Below, in pieces: positions 7,064-13,759 of a DNA stretch of 13,759 bases. The translations under genes were made by a program, and so were the position numbers. Location: positions 1 through 13,759 of the forward strand of contig JAFDHB010000092.1 of assembly GCA_019308985.1 (NCBI GenBank), given 5' to 3'. The notes below the pieces were generated by a model. It saw only the letters and a program-made list of their open reading frames with translations. It was not told the origin of the DNA and did not search any database. Source of the DNA: Deltaproteobacteria bacterium. GTDB taxonomy: Bacteria; Desulfobacterota; DSM-4660; Desulfatiglandales; HGW-15. The number at the start of each line of letters is the position of its first letter. The stretch's first letter is position 1.

Positions 7064-8191
7064 TCAACGCCTTGGAGCGGTAAGGCAGGCCAGGATACCC
7101 CCGGCCATGTTTTCAACCATAGCATGAATGGTATAGTGTTTGGCACTAGACCGACATCCCGCCCTCAAATGCTCCAATTTTTCGGGCGACTGGAGCAGGT
7201 CAACCACTGCCGACGCATATCTGTTGACATCAAAACCAGTCATCACTCCATTAACTCCATTCTCTAGGTAGGCAATTTCTGGGCTGTGTATTCCGTTGTC
7301 GGTGGTAACCAATGGTACACCAGCGACAAAACTATCCACAATGACCAGTCCGACAAGGCCCGGCATAAGCAACAATTTACTACTGGAAAGATAGGGTGCA
7401 AGGTCATGGCCGAACTTCGGGCCTAGGTAGTGAACCCACTCATATCTGCTGGCAGCTGCCCGTACGATCCCTTCCTCCGGGCCGGTACCAATCACAACGA
7501 GTTCAAAGTCTTCAATTTCAGCCCGCACTAAGGCGGCGGCATCGATAAGGAAAGCAAGTTTCTTCTCCCGGCGGAGCCCCCCACAAAAGAGAGCCATGTT
7601 CTTCCCCGTGATGCTGTCAGCAGCCAGTAATTCAGGTATGCGGTTGTGATCTACAGAATCGAGATGCTGTTGTAGTACCTCTGTCTCAATAGTATTTTGC
7701 GTGACGGTCACCCGCTCTACCGGAAAGCCTGCCCGCAAAACGATATCACGGCTGAGATCGGTGTACGCGAAGTACCAGTCTGCACGCTTAAGAAGCCTGG
7801 CTTTGAGCAACTCCCGTGGTCCACCATTGCTCTTCATATCCCTACCATGTCCCCAAAAGGCAAGTTTCCTTCTTTTTTTTTGTCTAAAAAGCAAAGTGTA
7901 ATTGTGCAGTAGCCTGCTGGCGTGTTCAATAATGACAAGATCAGCATCGAACTCCCCCACCGGGATATGCTGATAAGTGAGCTCAAGGCCTCCGATGTGA
8001 ACGTAGGAATTTCGGGCAAAAGTAGCCCAGTCACGTTGCACATGAATCGATCTTGGGACGGTGCCAGGATATTCCTGACCGTAAACAACCTCAAAATTAA
8101 CACCTTGCCGCTTGAGACGGGCTGCCATACGATCGAATAGTGACAGGCGGTAATGGGGGACAATTCGCTGGAGAATAACTACCCGTTTCAT
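7064..8191 (-). CDS. Family 4 glycosyltransferase with degenerate E-x7-E motif
   Basis: This 375-residue protein has the GT-B layout: an N-terminal acceptor domain beginning RVVILQRIVPHYR (3-15), and a donor domain with FCGGLRREKK at 202-211, VIGTGPEE at 233-240 and a strand ending LLLMPG at 273-278. The usual E-x7-E is here G278-x7-D286 (GLVGLVIVD), followed by TTDNG and HSPE at 302-305. Some capsule and O-antigen GT4 enzymes have this PG-x-VGL variant, so it need not mean loss of activity. It probably adds a sugar to the lipid-linked repeat unit on the cytoplasmic side. The ATG overlaps the polymerase stop by 4 bp and has AGGA as ribosome binding site. The coding strand carries a run of nine A residues at 7873-7881 within the codons for QKKRRK. 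Confidence 0.9.
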   Translation of the reverse strand: MKRVVILQRIVPHYRLSLFDRMAARLKRQGVNFEVVYGQEYPGTVPRSIHVQRDWATFARNSYVHIGGLELTYQHIPVGEFDADLVIIEHASRLLHNYTLLFRQKKRRKLAFWGHGRDMKSNGGPRELLKARLLKRADWYFAYTDLSRDIVLRAGFPVERVTVTQNTIETEVLQQHLDSVDHNRIPELLAADSITGKNMALFCGGLRREKKLAFLIDAAALVRAEIEDFELVVIGTGPEEGIVRAAASRYEWVHYLGPKFGHDLAPYLSSSKLLLMPGLVGLVIVDSFVAGVPLVTTDNGIHSPEIAYLENGVNGVMTGFDVNRYASAVVDLLQSPEKLEHLRAGCRSSAKHYTIHAMVENMAGGILACLTAPRR

Positions 8192-9426
8192 CTAACATTC
8201 CTATATCGGGCCAGTGACCAAAGTTGGAAATACACCGTCACCGTTAATAGCCAAAACACGTTAGGAAACTCGAGAAAGGAACTTTCAGTCATGTTATGCA
8301 AATATATAATGAAGACCAATAGGACAAGACACATCGCGGACTCTGCGTGCTTTCGCAAAGCACGAAAAAACGCCACCAGCAGCCAGCCACAAAAGATCAG
8401 GAATACTATGCTGCCTGCACAGCCACCTCGGACCAGCAGGTCGATATACCCATTATGAAACTGTCCGTACCCGATCTTTCCTCCACTCTGTTGCGAGAGT
8501 GTGGCCAGGTTGTCAAACCCCCAGCCCAGCAGGGGTCTTTCCAAAAAGAGGCGCCAGCCGCTGATCCAAAGTTCAGTACGCCCCGTTAAAGTTCTGCTTC
8601 GCCCTGCACTAGAAAAAAAAGTATCAAGGCCAACACTCTCGGGTTTCACTAGGTAAACAAGGAAGATGCCAGCCATTATAGCGACATAAATAAGACTGAG
8701 CTGGAAAATCGCCTGGCTCACCTTCCTGCTACGAATTGTCATGACCACTAGTGGAATCAGGCATACAGTCATGATGCTGAGCACCAGACTGGAGACACTG
8801 TCTGCCATGACAAGACAGAAGAAATAGAGGAAAAGAGCGGCCAAATAAAACCACCAGCAGCATTTTCGCAACCCCACCCTCGCCATCAGGACGGTGACGC
8901 TGTACACCCCGAGAAGAGAGATGATGCCAAGGTGATTTGGATTTCCTGTGACCCCTTGCCAGCGGCCCTTGACGCCAATACCAAAGTTAGGGATAAACAG
9001 CGACACAAAGAGAGAAGATAACGCCATCAGCAAGGAAAAAAGGAAAAGCGTCTTATAGAAACGCTGATTATTCCCTTGAATGGTAAACTGCACGACAATA
9101 GCGATAAGCAAGACCCCGGCAAAATGTACAATCTCTTTCAAGAGATCAACAGGTGATACAGTCCATAAAAAGCCAACAGGTAAATAACCGAGCATCAGGA
9201 GGAGAGGGAAGCTCATGTGCCACAGATGCACTCTGCCTTGCCTCTGCTTGTGATAGACAAACAGCCCCATGGCCAGAAGATATATAGATCCGTACAAAAA
9301 CAAATTTGCTGTGATCACACTCGTTGGAGCGGCCTTCTGCAGCTGGCCTGGGCCCAACCTCACCTCTGTTATTAACAGAAAAAGCAGGAGCGGTAACAGG
9401 GGAAGAATGGATTCTTTCGATTTCAT
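8188..9426 (-). CDS. O-antigen ligase/polymerase-like membrane protein (Wzy-type)
   Basis: The product is 412 residues, with about 10-12 hydrophobic segments covering most of its length. Family features are GRWQGVTGNPNHLG at 154-167, TGRTELW at 281-287, the RPLLGWG element at 297-303 and HNGYIDLLVRGG at 324-335, which lies in the large periplasmic loop of the Wzy_C/WaaL family. The Arg and His residues in these motifs are those usually needed for glycan transfer. Beside a flippase and glycosyltransferases, a repeat-unit polymerase (Wzy) is the more likely role, with ligase as the alternative; sequence alone does not separate them. It would act at the periplasmic face of the inner membrane. 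It overlaps both neighbours by 4 bp and has GAGGG upstream of its ATG. Confidence 0.88.
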   Translation of the reverse strand: MKSKESILPLLPLLLFLLITEVRLGPGQLQKAAPTSVITANLFLYGSIYLLAMGLFVYHKQRQGRVHLWHMSFPLLLMLGYLPVGFLWTVSPVDLLKEIVHFAGVLLIAIVVQFTIQGNNQRFYKTLFLFSLLMALSSLFVSLFIPNFGIGVKGRWQGVTGNPNHLGIISLLGVYSVTVLMARVGLRKCCWWFYLAALFLYFFCLVMADSVSSLVLSIMTVCLIPLVVMTIRSRKVSQAIFQLSLIYVAIMAGIFLVYLVKPESVGLDTFFSSAGRSRTLTGRTELWISGWRLFLERPLLGWGFDNLATLSQQSGGKIGYGQFHNGYIDLLVRGGCAGSIVFLIFCGWLLVAFFRALRKHAESAMCLVLLVFIIYLHNMTESSFLEFPNVFWLLTVTVYFQLWSLARYRNVR

Positions 9427-10346
9427 TGACCGGCCCTCTTATATTCCTGATAACGAAAAGGCAGAAAAACACTCAGCTGACCAATATTCGCCACGCATTT
9501 CATAAGCCAATAGACCGCGCGGTGGCGCCCCAGCGGCGTGGACAAAAGGGCCAAGAGCATTGCAGCCATGGTCAGACACCAACGATAAAGGATGTGCCTA
9601 ACTTTGGCAAAAACTCCGCTTTTCGCCAGTTGTTGTGTAGCGTAACCTTGCCCTCCACGAAAGGCCCTTGCCAGCAACCAGCTCAAGCGTAGCCTCCTCG
9701 GTTCTATGGTTTCAAAAACCATAGCATGCTCGGCAGCACACAATTTTGCCCCCCTCCCTTGAATACGTCGGAAAAAATCAGAATCTCCTCCACCGGTGAG
9801 GCCGAAGGCCGGATCAAACGGTGTTGAGGCCTCTTGAACCCAGTATTTCTTGACCAGTGCATTACTCGTTCGCCCTACGGTTAATACCTCCCCATCAGGG
9901 GAAGTCGGTTTTTCAAAAAACCCCCCCCTCCTCAGCCACGCGGGACAATCCACGGGCAAACGAGCCTTCACTGGGCCAAAAACAGCGTCGGCGGAGTATT
10001 TTTGCATACAAGTAACAAGCTGTTTGAGCCAATCATTCGCCGCCTCCTCATCATCATCTATAAAGGCAATATAATCACCTTTGGCATGCCTAACAGAGCG
10101 ATTCCGCGCCAATGAAATATTCTGCTCAGGCTCGATATCATAGATCACCGACAAATAACCGTTTTTCCTTGCAAAGGTCTCGACCACGGGTCGAGCAGAC
10201 CCATCCCCGTCATTGTCGACAACAATTATTTCAAAGGTGAGAACGCCCCGGTCAACCTCTTGGCTGGCAAGAGAGCGCAGCAGTCTTTCCAGCGATTTTG
10301 GCCGCTTATAGGTTGCTATACAAACTGAGACAACTGGCGCTTCCAT
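9423..10346 (-). CDS. Family 2 glycosyltransferase
   Basis: The 307-residue protein begins VVSVCIATYKRPKSLERLL (5-23), the standard GT-A/GT2 opening. It has VVDND at 42-46, the metal-binding DDD at 97-99 (FIDDDE) and GGGDSDFFRR at 185-194, where the acidic pair would activate the acceptor. Hydrophobic stretches near 257-270 and 278-296 suggest C-terminal membrane attachment. It should add one sugar of the repeat unit in the cytoplasm; donor unknown. The start lies 31 bp inside the end of the flippase gene, with AGG upstream as a weak ribosome binding site, and its stop overlaps the polymerase start, so expression is probably coupled. The coding strand contains GGGGGGGGTTTTTT across codons 140-144, a possible slippage site. 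Confidence 0.92.
   Translation of the reverse strand: MEAPVVSVCIATYKRPKSLERLLRSLASQEVDRGVLTFEIIVVDNDGDGSARPVVETFARKNGYLSVIYDIEPEQNISLARNRSVRHAKGDYIAFIDDDEEAANDWLKQLVTCMQKYSADAVFGPVKARLPVDCPAWLRRGGFFEKPTSPDGEVLTVGRTSNALVKKYWVQEASTPFDPAFGLTGGGDSDFFRRIQGRGAKLCAAEHAMVFETIEPRRLRLSWLLARAFRGGQGYATQQLAKSGVFAKVRHILYRWCLTMAAMLLALLSTPLGRHRAVYWLMKCVANIGQLSVFLPFRYQEYKRAGQ
9915..9928 (-). repeat. Homopolymer tract G8T6 inside the GT2 gene
   Basis: On the plus strand there are six A residues at 9915-9920 followed directly by eight C residues at 9921-9928. On the coding strand this reads eight G then six T, encoding part of RGGFF at residues 140-144. Runs of this length in surface-glycan genes are classic sites for slipped-strand length change. 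Here the gene is in frame. Confidence 0.9.
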
Positions 10347-11584
10347 TTCTGAACCTGCAAAGAAAACAGGAGTGCAAGTAAAGCCTCACCACAAACCATT
10401 GCCAAAAGACTCCCCATCCCCCCGAGGCAAGGTATTAAAACGAGTGATCCAGCGACAGTGATAAGAGCCGTCAAGCCATTAACCGCTGTAAGGTATCGAA
10501 ATTTCTCAAATACCTGTAGTAGCAATGAGGCGTTGCTACGTGCGGTCTGAACAGCAAAAAACAAGGCCCAAATAAGCATGTAATTATCAGCATTACTATA
10601 AGTCTGCTTAAAAAGAAAACTGATGACAGTTTCTCTAAAGATTGTTAGAACGCCTACATAACATCCGATAAACGCAATTATTGCAATCAGTGCAAGACGT
10701 GCGCTGGAAAAAACTGACGCTTTATTTCCTGTATGCCATTGCTTCGCCCATTGAGCACGAAAGATTCTTCCATAACTCATATTCAGCAGACCAATGGGCA
10801 TCAAAAGCAGCCTCCCGGCATGCGCAACAGCCATCTCCCCTGCCCCAAGCAAGGGTGTAATTAGGTAGACATAGCTCTGGCTCTGAAGCCAAGTTACGAT
10901 CACACCCCCTAAGGCCCACTTCCCCTGAACGAAGCATTCTTGTAATGCCGAAACAATATTTTGCCTATCCAACCTGCCACCCTTTGCCAGAACTTCATAC
11001 CCCTTCAGGGCTGAAAGAAAGGATGCCAACCCAAAAGCCGCTAGAACCGAAAGATGGAGCGGTCCCAGGTCCAGACCCGAGATAAGTACCACCATCAGGG
11101 CAAAAAGCAGCACATAAGCAACATCGGTGCGAAGAACCGCCAAGGGCCGCAATTGATAAAAGTAGTACGACCGGATAAACTCTCGTGCCAACACACCTAA
11201 GACGCTTAGTGATGACACGGCTGTTAGAAGGTAAGAGTCCATCGAGATTAACTGGAGTGAACGGCATAAGAAGGCGGCCCCTAACACGATGAGACTGCCG
11301 GGAAGCCAGTAAGCGAACTGACCTATGCCGAGCGAAAAGCAAAACTGCTGTTGCTGGGCCTCATTTTTTTGGGGAGCAAGCACCGTAAACTGAGTTGTAA
11401 TCAGTGCATTCTGAAAACCGATTACCAACAGAATGGCGGAATACGCGAGGACATAATGACCGTACTGCGCTGGTTCGACCCTTTTGATAAGAAAGATGCC
11501 AAGAGCAAAATTGAAAGCACTCAGCATCGCTTGATCAGAAAAGCTAATTCCTGCCTTGGCAATAACAGGGGAGAAGAGCGACAT
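10316..11584 (-). CDS. Wzx-like polysaccharide flippase (MATE/MOP superfamily)
   Basis: The product has 422 residues and about 12 hydrophobic segments spread over its length. The N-terminal part (SDQAMLSAFNFALGIFLIKRVEPAQYGHYVLA, residues 16-47) resembles the first two helices of polysaccharide biosynthesis flippases. Charged residues are sparse and mostly in loops. Such proteins move lipid-linked repeat units from the cytoplasmic to the periplasmic face of the inner membrane. Its place directly before glycosyltransferases and a Wzy-like polymerase supports this role. No good ribosome binding site is seen before the ATG at 11584. The 111-bp spacer upstream, and the AT-rich gene beyond it, make this a possible start of a separate transcript, but no clear promoter could be assigned. 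Assignment rests on topology and context more than on short motifs. Confidence 0.86.
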   Translation of the reverse strand: MSLFSPVIAKAGISFSDQAMLSAFNFALGIFLIKRVEPAQYGHYVLAYSAILLVIGFQNALITTQFTVLAPQKNEAQQQQFCFSLGIGQFAYWLPGSLIVLGAAFLCRSLQLISMDSYLLTAVSSLSVLGVLAREFIRSYYFYQLRPLAVLRTDVAYVLLFALMVVLISGLDLGPLHLSVLAAFGLASFLSALKGYEVLAKGGRLDRQNIVSALQECFVQGKWALGGVIVTWLQSQSYVYLITPLLGAGEMAVAHAGRLLLMPIGLLNMSYGRIFRAQWAKQWHTGNKASVFSSARLALIAIIAFIGCYVGVLTIFRETVISFLFKQTYSNADNYMLIWALFFAVQTARSNASLLLQVFEKFRYLTAVNGLTALITVAGSLVLIPCLGGMGSLLAMVCGEALLALLFSLQVQKWKRQLSQFV

Positions 11585-11695
11585 CAGTCTACAAGTAGCG
11601 TACCGAGAAAATCTAGAAACATTTAACCTAACTTAACTCCATCATAGCTTACCTATCGGTAGATTTGCAGGATGCTACAGCCTAAAATAAGAAGG
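11585..11695. other. Intergenic spacer sharing motifs with 6967-7063
   Basis: This 111-bp AT-rich spacer separates the BNR_4 gene from the flippase gene. It holds TAACTCCATC at 11634-11643, ATCGGTAGATTT from about 11656, and CTACAGCCTAA at 11675-11685; the same or near-identical motifs occur in and beside the spacer at 6967-7063. A 5-bp inverted repeat (AGCCT at 11679-11683, AGGCT at 11693-11697) overlaps the BNR_4 stop, but has no following T run on the transcribed strand, so it is not a convincing terminator. Confidence 0.4.
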
Positions 11696-13141
11696 CTAAC
11701 TTTTTGTTCTTCTGTAGAAAAGCTCCTCAACTGAAAAGTTCAACTCGGCATCTTTTATCCAATATATTCGGGTCTTGGTCCCACCATCAATACTATAAGT
11801 TTGAACGAGAAATCCTTTTTCCTGTGGTACCACAGTAACTTTTGGGTAACCATACCCTTCATCATCATAAATCACCCTCCAACCAGACTCGCCTTCGTCT
11901 TGGCGCAGGACTTTCAAACCTGATGCGAAGGCCCATTTAATGCCCTGATCGTCAATGAAGATTTGTGTTGCGGCAAAAGGTGTCTTACCTATAAAATCCC
12001 ACCTATTTTTAGAATAATTGTAGTAGATAGCAACTCTTGACGACTTGTAGCAGCTAATAAACATAACCGGTTGTCTAAGTGGATCGATTGCTATGCTTAG
12101 CGGGGCATATACCTTTCCTAAAGATAAATCATGCGAACAGGTATCGGCATCTTCTATGTGTATTGGCAACTTGTATTTAGTCCTTCTATCAGCCTTGTAG
12201 AAATTCTTGTGATCAGGGGAATAGGCATAACTAGGATATGAACAATCGGGTCCGGCGCCCCCCTCCCGCCATACCCAAACTGCGTGCATGCCGTTGCCCC
12301 TATCAAAGGAAAGTCGGATGAGATACACAGTCCACCCATTGGAAAATGCGAAAGGATAGACGAAAGCCTCAGAGGGTGAACGTCCTCCAAGATCGGCGTC
12401 TTCTTTGGTCAGAGGCATTGCGCCACCGATCGGGTACCATTTCCATGATTCTACATCGTACTTGGCCAATCCGCCTGCGAATGCTCTTTCACTCCATGAT
12501 CGCTTAGGTTTTGTTGCAAACCGATAGGTCACATAAAGATCACCTTTCCTATCTTTAAAGAAAGCCGGATAGGTGATTTGCGCCCCAGGAATCGCAGCGG
12601 AACCTAATTTTGGAAAAGGGGTTGAATTTTTTTCTTTAACTCTCTTTATGACCTCATTTTCGATCTTTTCCCCTTTAAAATTAAATTTACCGATATTTTC
12701 TGGTTTCTCTGAAATTACATACTGCCATGGCATATTATGCATATTATAAGCGACATGAATATAACCTTTTTTATCAACCTGAAGCGATGGTTGGGTATGC
12801 CACATATCGTCTATGGTTCTGTCCTCTAAAACCTTGGATCTCCAAGTCCATTGACCACTATTACTCAATGTTCCTTTACTGATAACTGTTTTCAAATTAA
12901 CGCCAGTGGGAATTTTTGAGGGGCTTTCAACCCTGACAGTGTATATCGCACCGCCAAAAAAGGTGATTGGAGTTGAAAACACATTCAGAATTGAGGGAGC
13001 CGAGGGAAAATCTTCAATCACTTGTGAATGGGGGGGTAAAGTCGCTGCGGAGCTTACAAGACAACTCACCAAAAGGCTTAGGAACAAAACGGCGCTTATG
13101 AATTCTTTGGAGGACCTCCTACTTTGAAATTTCTTTTTCAT
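11696..13141 (-). CDS. Secreted BNR_4-type beta-propeller protein (candidate glycan-active enzyme)
   Basis: This 481-residue protein starts with a basic region and a hydrophobic core (about residues 14-26), so it is exported. LVSC at 24-27 fits a lipobox, and SSAA at 30-33 would suit ordinary signal peptidase cleavage, so lipoprotein or soluble periplasmic form cannot be decided. The body matches BNR_4 proteins: DDMWHTQPSLQVDKKGYIHV at 111-130, MHNMPWQY at 134-141, GAQITYPAFFKDRKGDLYVTYR at 186-207 and further blades to about 460. Some members of this group are polysaccharide lyases acting on rhamnose-uronate polymers, while others have no known activity. His115, His129, Tyr191 and Arg207 are candidate active-site residues by position in the family. 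No PEP-CTERM-like tail is present. The gene is visibly more AT-rich than the downstream genes and has no clear ribosome binding site. Its role in trimming or binding the polymer is inferred from context. Confidence 0.82.
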   Translation of the reverse strand: MKKKFQSRRSSKEFISAVLFLSLLVSCLVSSAATLPPHSQVIEDFPSAPSILNVFSTPITFFGGAIYTVRVESPSKIPTGVNLKTVISKGTLSNSGQWTWRSKVLEDRTIDDMWHTQPSLQVDKKGYIHVAYNMHNMPWQYVISEKPENIGKFNFKGEKIENEVIKRVKEKNSTPFPKLGSAAIPGAQITYPAFFKDRKGDLYVTYRFATKPKRSWSERAFAGGLAKYDVESWKWYPIGGAMPLTKEDADLGGRSPSEAFVYPFAFSNGWTVYLIRLSFDRGNGMHAVWVWREGGAGPDCSYPSYAYSPDHKNFYKADRRTKYKLPIHIEDADTCSHDLSLGKVYAPLSIAIDPLRQPVMFISCYKSSRVAIYYNYSKNRWDFIGKTPFAATQIFIDDQGIKWAFASGLKVLRQDEGESGWRVIYDDEGYGYPKVTVVPQEKGFLVQTYSIDGGTKTRIYWIKDAELNFSVEELFYRRTKS

Positions 13142-13244
13142 TTCAAAAAAGACGCGAATGAATACAACCAGTTACTCTTTGATTCGGATCGTTTCTTCAT
13201 CAAGCCCCCCGGTGCCTACGCAGCGAGGAAGAGCGGGACGTTAA

Positions 13245-13290
13245 TAAAAACATAAATAACTTATACAAGTATTTGATTTTTATGTTTTTA
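13245..13290. repeat. 12-bp perfect AT-rich inverted repeat upstream of the BNR_4 gene
   Basis: TAAAAACATAAA at 13245-13256 is the exact reverse complement of TTTATGTTTTTA at 13279-13290, with a 22-nt spacer. Inside the spacer, ACTTATACAAGT at 13259-13270 is itself an imperfect palindrome (4-bp arms ACTT/AAGT). The element sits about 105-150 bp before the BNR_4 start codon. It could be an operator, a promoter-proximal hairpin or chance in AT-rich DNA. TATAAG on the minus strand within it resembles a -10 box, but no properly spaced -35 was found. Confidence 0.55.
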
Positions 13291-13674
13291 AAGACCTTTG
13301 ATTCCTGGTGAGTGCAGAATGCCTGCACGCCCTTACACCTCATTTCTGACCAAATCCGTCATACGATGTTTCGATTCAGGGCAAGCTTGGCTGATCTCTA
13401 GCGGGCGTATCGGATTAAGTTTTGGATTCGCAGGCCACAAAAATATTCGTCGCCAAGGCTGTCCCGAAAAAACCTGGAATCATGGTTCACTGCCGGTTGC
13501 GCCTGCCTGAGGTTACAACACCCCATCAATCCTTTCAGGATTGGAGCGGATCCATTTCAGGAAGGCGTTGTCGTTGCGTCTGTTGGGTCCATTGAGTCTG
13601 GGGGTCAGGGAGTCGTTAACCGTGGTAGCCAAAAGCAATTCATCTGCTTAACCCTACAACGATACTTGTAAGAT

Positions 13675-13759
13675 CTATTCGCGCTTCGCGATGTTTTTAC
13701 GCCGGTGCGAAAGATATGCGGCGTGATTTTTCTTCTGGATCCACATAACGAGTTCTATG
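13675..13759 (-). other. Possible C-terminal end of an upstream gene (27 codons)
   Basis: The minus strand is open from the right window edge to a TAG at 13677-13675. The predicted tail is lysine- and arginine-rich (ends RRKNIAKRE), plausible as the end of a real protein, but 27 codons are too few to identify it and the frame could be open by chance. Confidence 0.25.

Larger units (their letters stand above)
13142..13759. other. Intergenic region with no convincing complete gene
   Basis: About 620 bp upstream of the BNR_4 gene. The half nearest the gene is AT-rich (about 13240-13300) and contains a 12-bp inverted repeat. Further right the composition returns to that of the coding regions. 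Two minus-strand segments in one frame look somewhat protein-like (13513-13647 and 13675-13759) but are separated by three stops, and neither has a recognisable product. A 6-bp stem with a 5-nt loop lies at 13312-13328 (GTGCAG/CTGCAC) and another at 13527-13543 (CAATCC/GGATTG); neither has a U tract. No tRNA, CRISPR array or insertion sequence end was seen. Confidence 0.6.

Noticed and set aside
11675..11717. Possible terminator at the end of the BNR_4 gene
   Set aside because: AGCCT/AGGCT is only a 5-bp stem, overlaps the stop codon and has no T run on the transcribed strand. The outer CTACAG/CTGTAG pair has a 31-nt loop.
11696..11760. C-terminus of the BNR_4 protein as an exosortase sorting signal
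   Set aside because: It ends ELFYRRTKS with no PEP or VPLPA motif, no hydrophobic helix and no terminal Arg cluster of that type.
13298..13510. 70-codon plus-strand frame in the right-hand intergenic region
   Set aside because: No family resemblance and no clear ribosome binding site, and it is the only gene it would place on the plus strand. Could not be supported.
13679..13691. TCGCG-CTT-CGCGA stem followed by TGTTTTTA on the plus strand
   Set aside because: Terminator-like in shape, but the stem is only 5 bp and there is no plus-strand gene for it to end.

Overview
The window is one strand of a surface or exopolysaccharide biosynthesis locus. Every convincing gene lies on the minus strand, so transcription runs from right to left. 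The organism looks like a Gram-negative environmental bacterium of moderate GC. The exosortase and the fused two-domain oxidoreductase recall loci of Desulfobacterota and related Proteobacteria, but that placement is inferred from gene content and no rRNA or other phylogenetic marker is present.

Layout in the direction of transcription. (1) 13759-13142: about 600 bp with no convincing complete gene. It holds a 12-bp perfect AT-rich inverted repeat upstream of the first gene and possible tails of decayed coding sequence. (2) 13141-11696: a secreted BNR_4-type beta-propeller protein, visibly richer in AT than its neighbours. (3) After a 111-bp spacer, a tightly packed run: Wzx-like flippase, family 2 glycosyltransferase, Wzy/O-antigen-ligase-like polymerase and family 4 glycosyltransferase, joined by 31-bp and 4-bp overlaps. 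(4) After a 130-bp spacer, a second family 4 glycosyltransferase followed by a half-length hexapeptide acyltransferase that looks like a remnant. (5) After a further 98 bp, a fused MDR plus Gfo/Idh/MocA oxidoreductase, a heparinase II/III-family protein, a WecG/TagA/CpsF glycosyltransferase and an exosortase. These last genes are joined by a 6-bp gap, a 46-bp overlap and a 4-bp overlap. The exosortase runs off the left edge.

The genes fit a Wzx/Wzy-type pathway. WecG/TagA/CpsF and the three other glycosyltransferases build a lipid-linked repeat unit, the oxidoreductase probably makes or modifies a sugar precursor, the flippase exports the unit and the polymerase joins units. The heparinase-like and BNR_4 proteins belong to families that often cleave uronic-acid polymers, which hints that the polymer may contain uronic acid (inference). 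The exosortase links the locus to envelope protein sorting of the PEP-CTERM type. No initiating phosphoglycosyltransferase, chain-length regulator, outer-membrane export pore or sorting substrate is seen in the window.

Other points of note are two homopolymer tracts inside glycosyltransferase genes (G8T6 and A9 on the coding strand), a set of short motifs shared by two intergenic spacers, degenerate catalytic motifs in one glycosyltransferase, and a missing zinc-ligand cysteine in the oxidoreductase.
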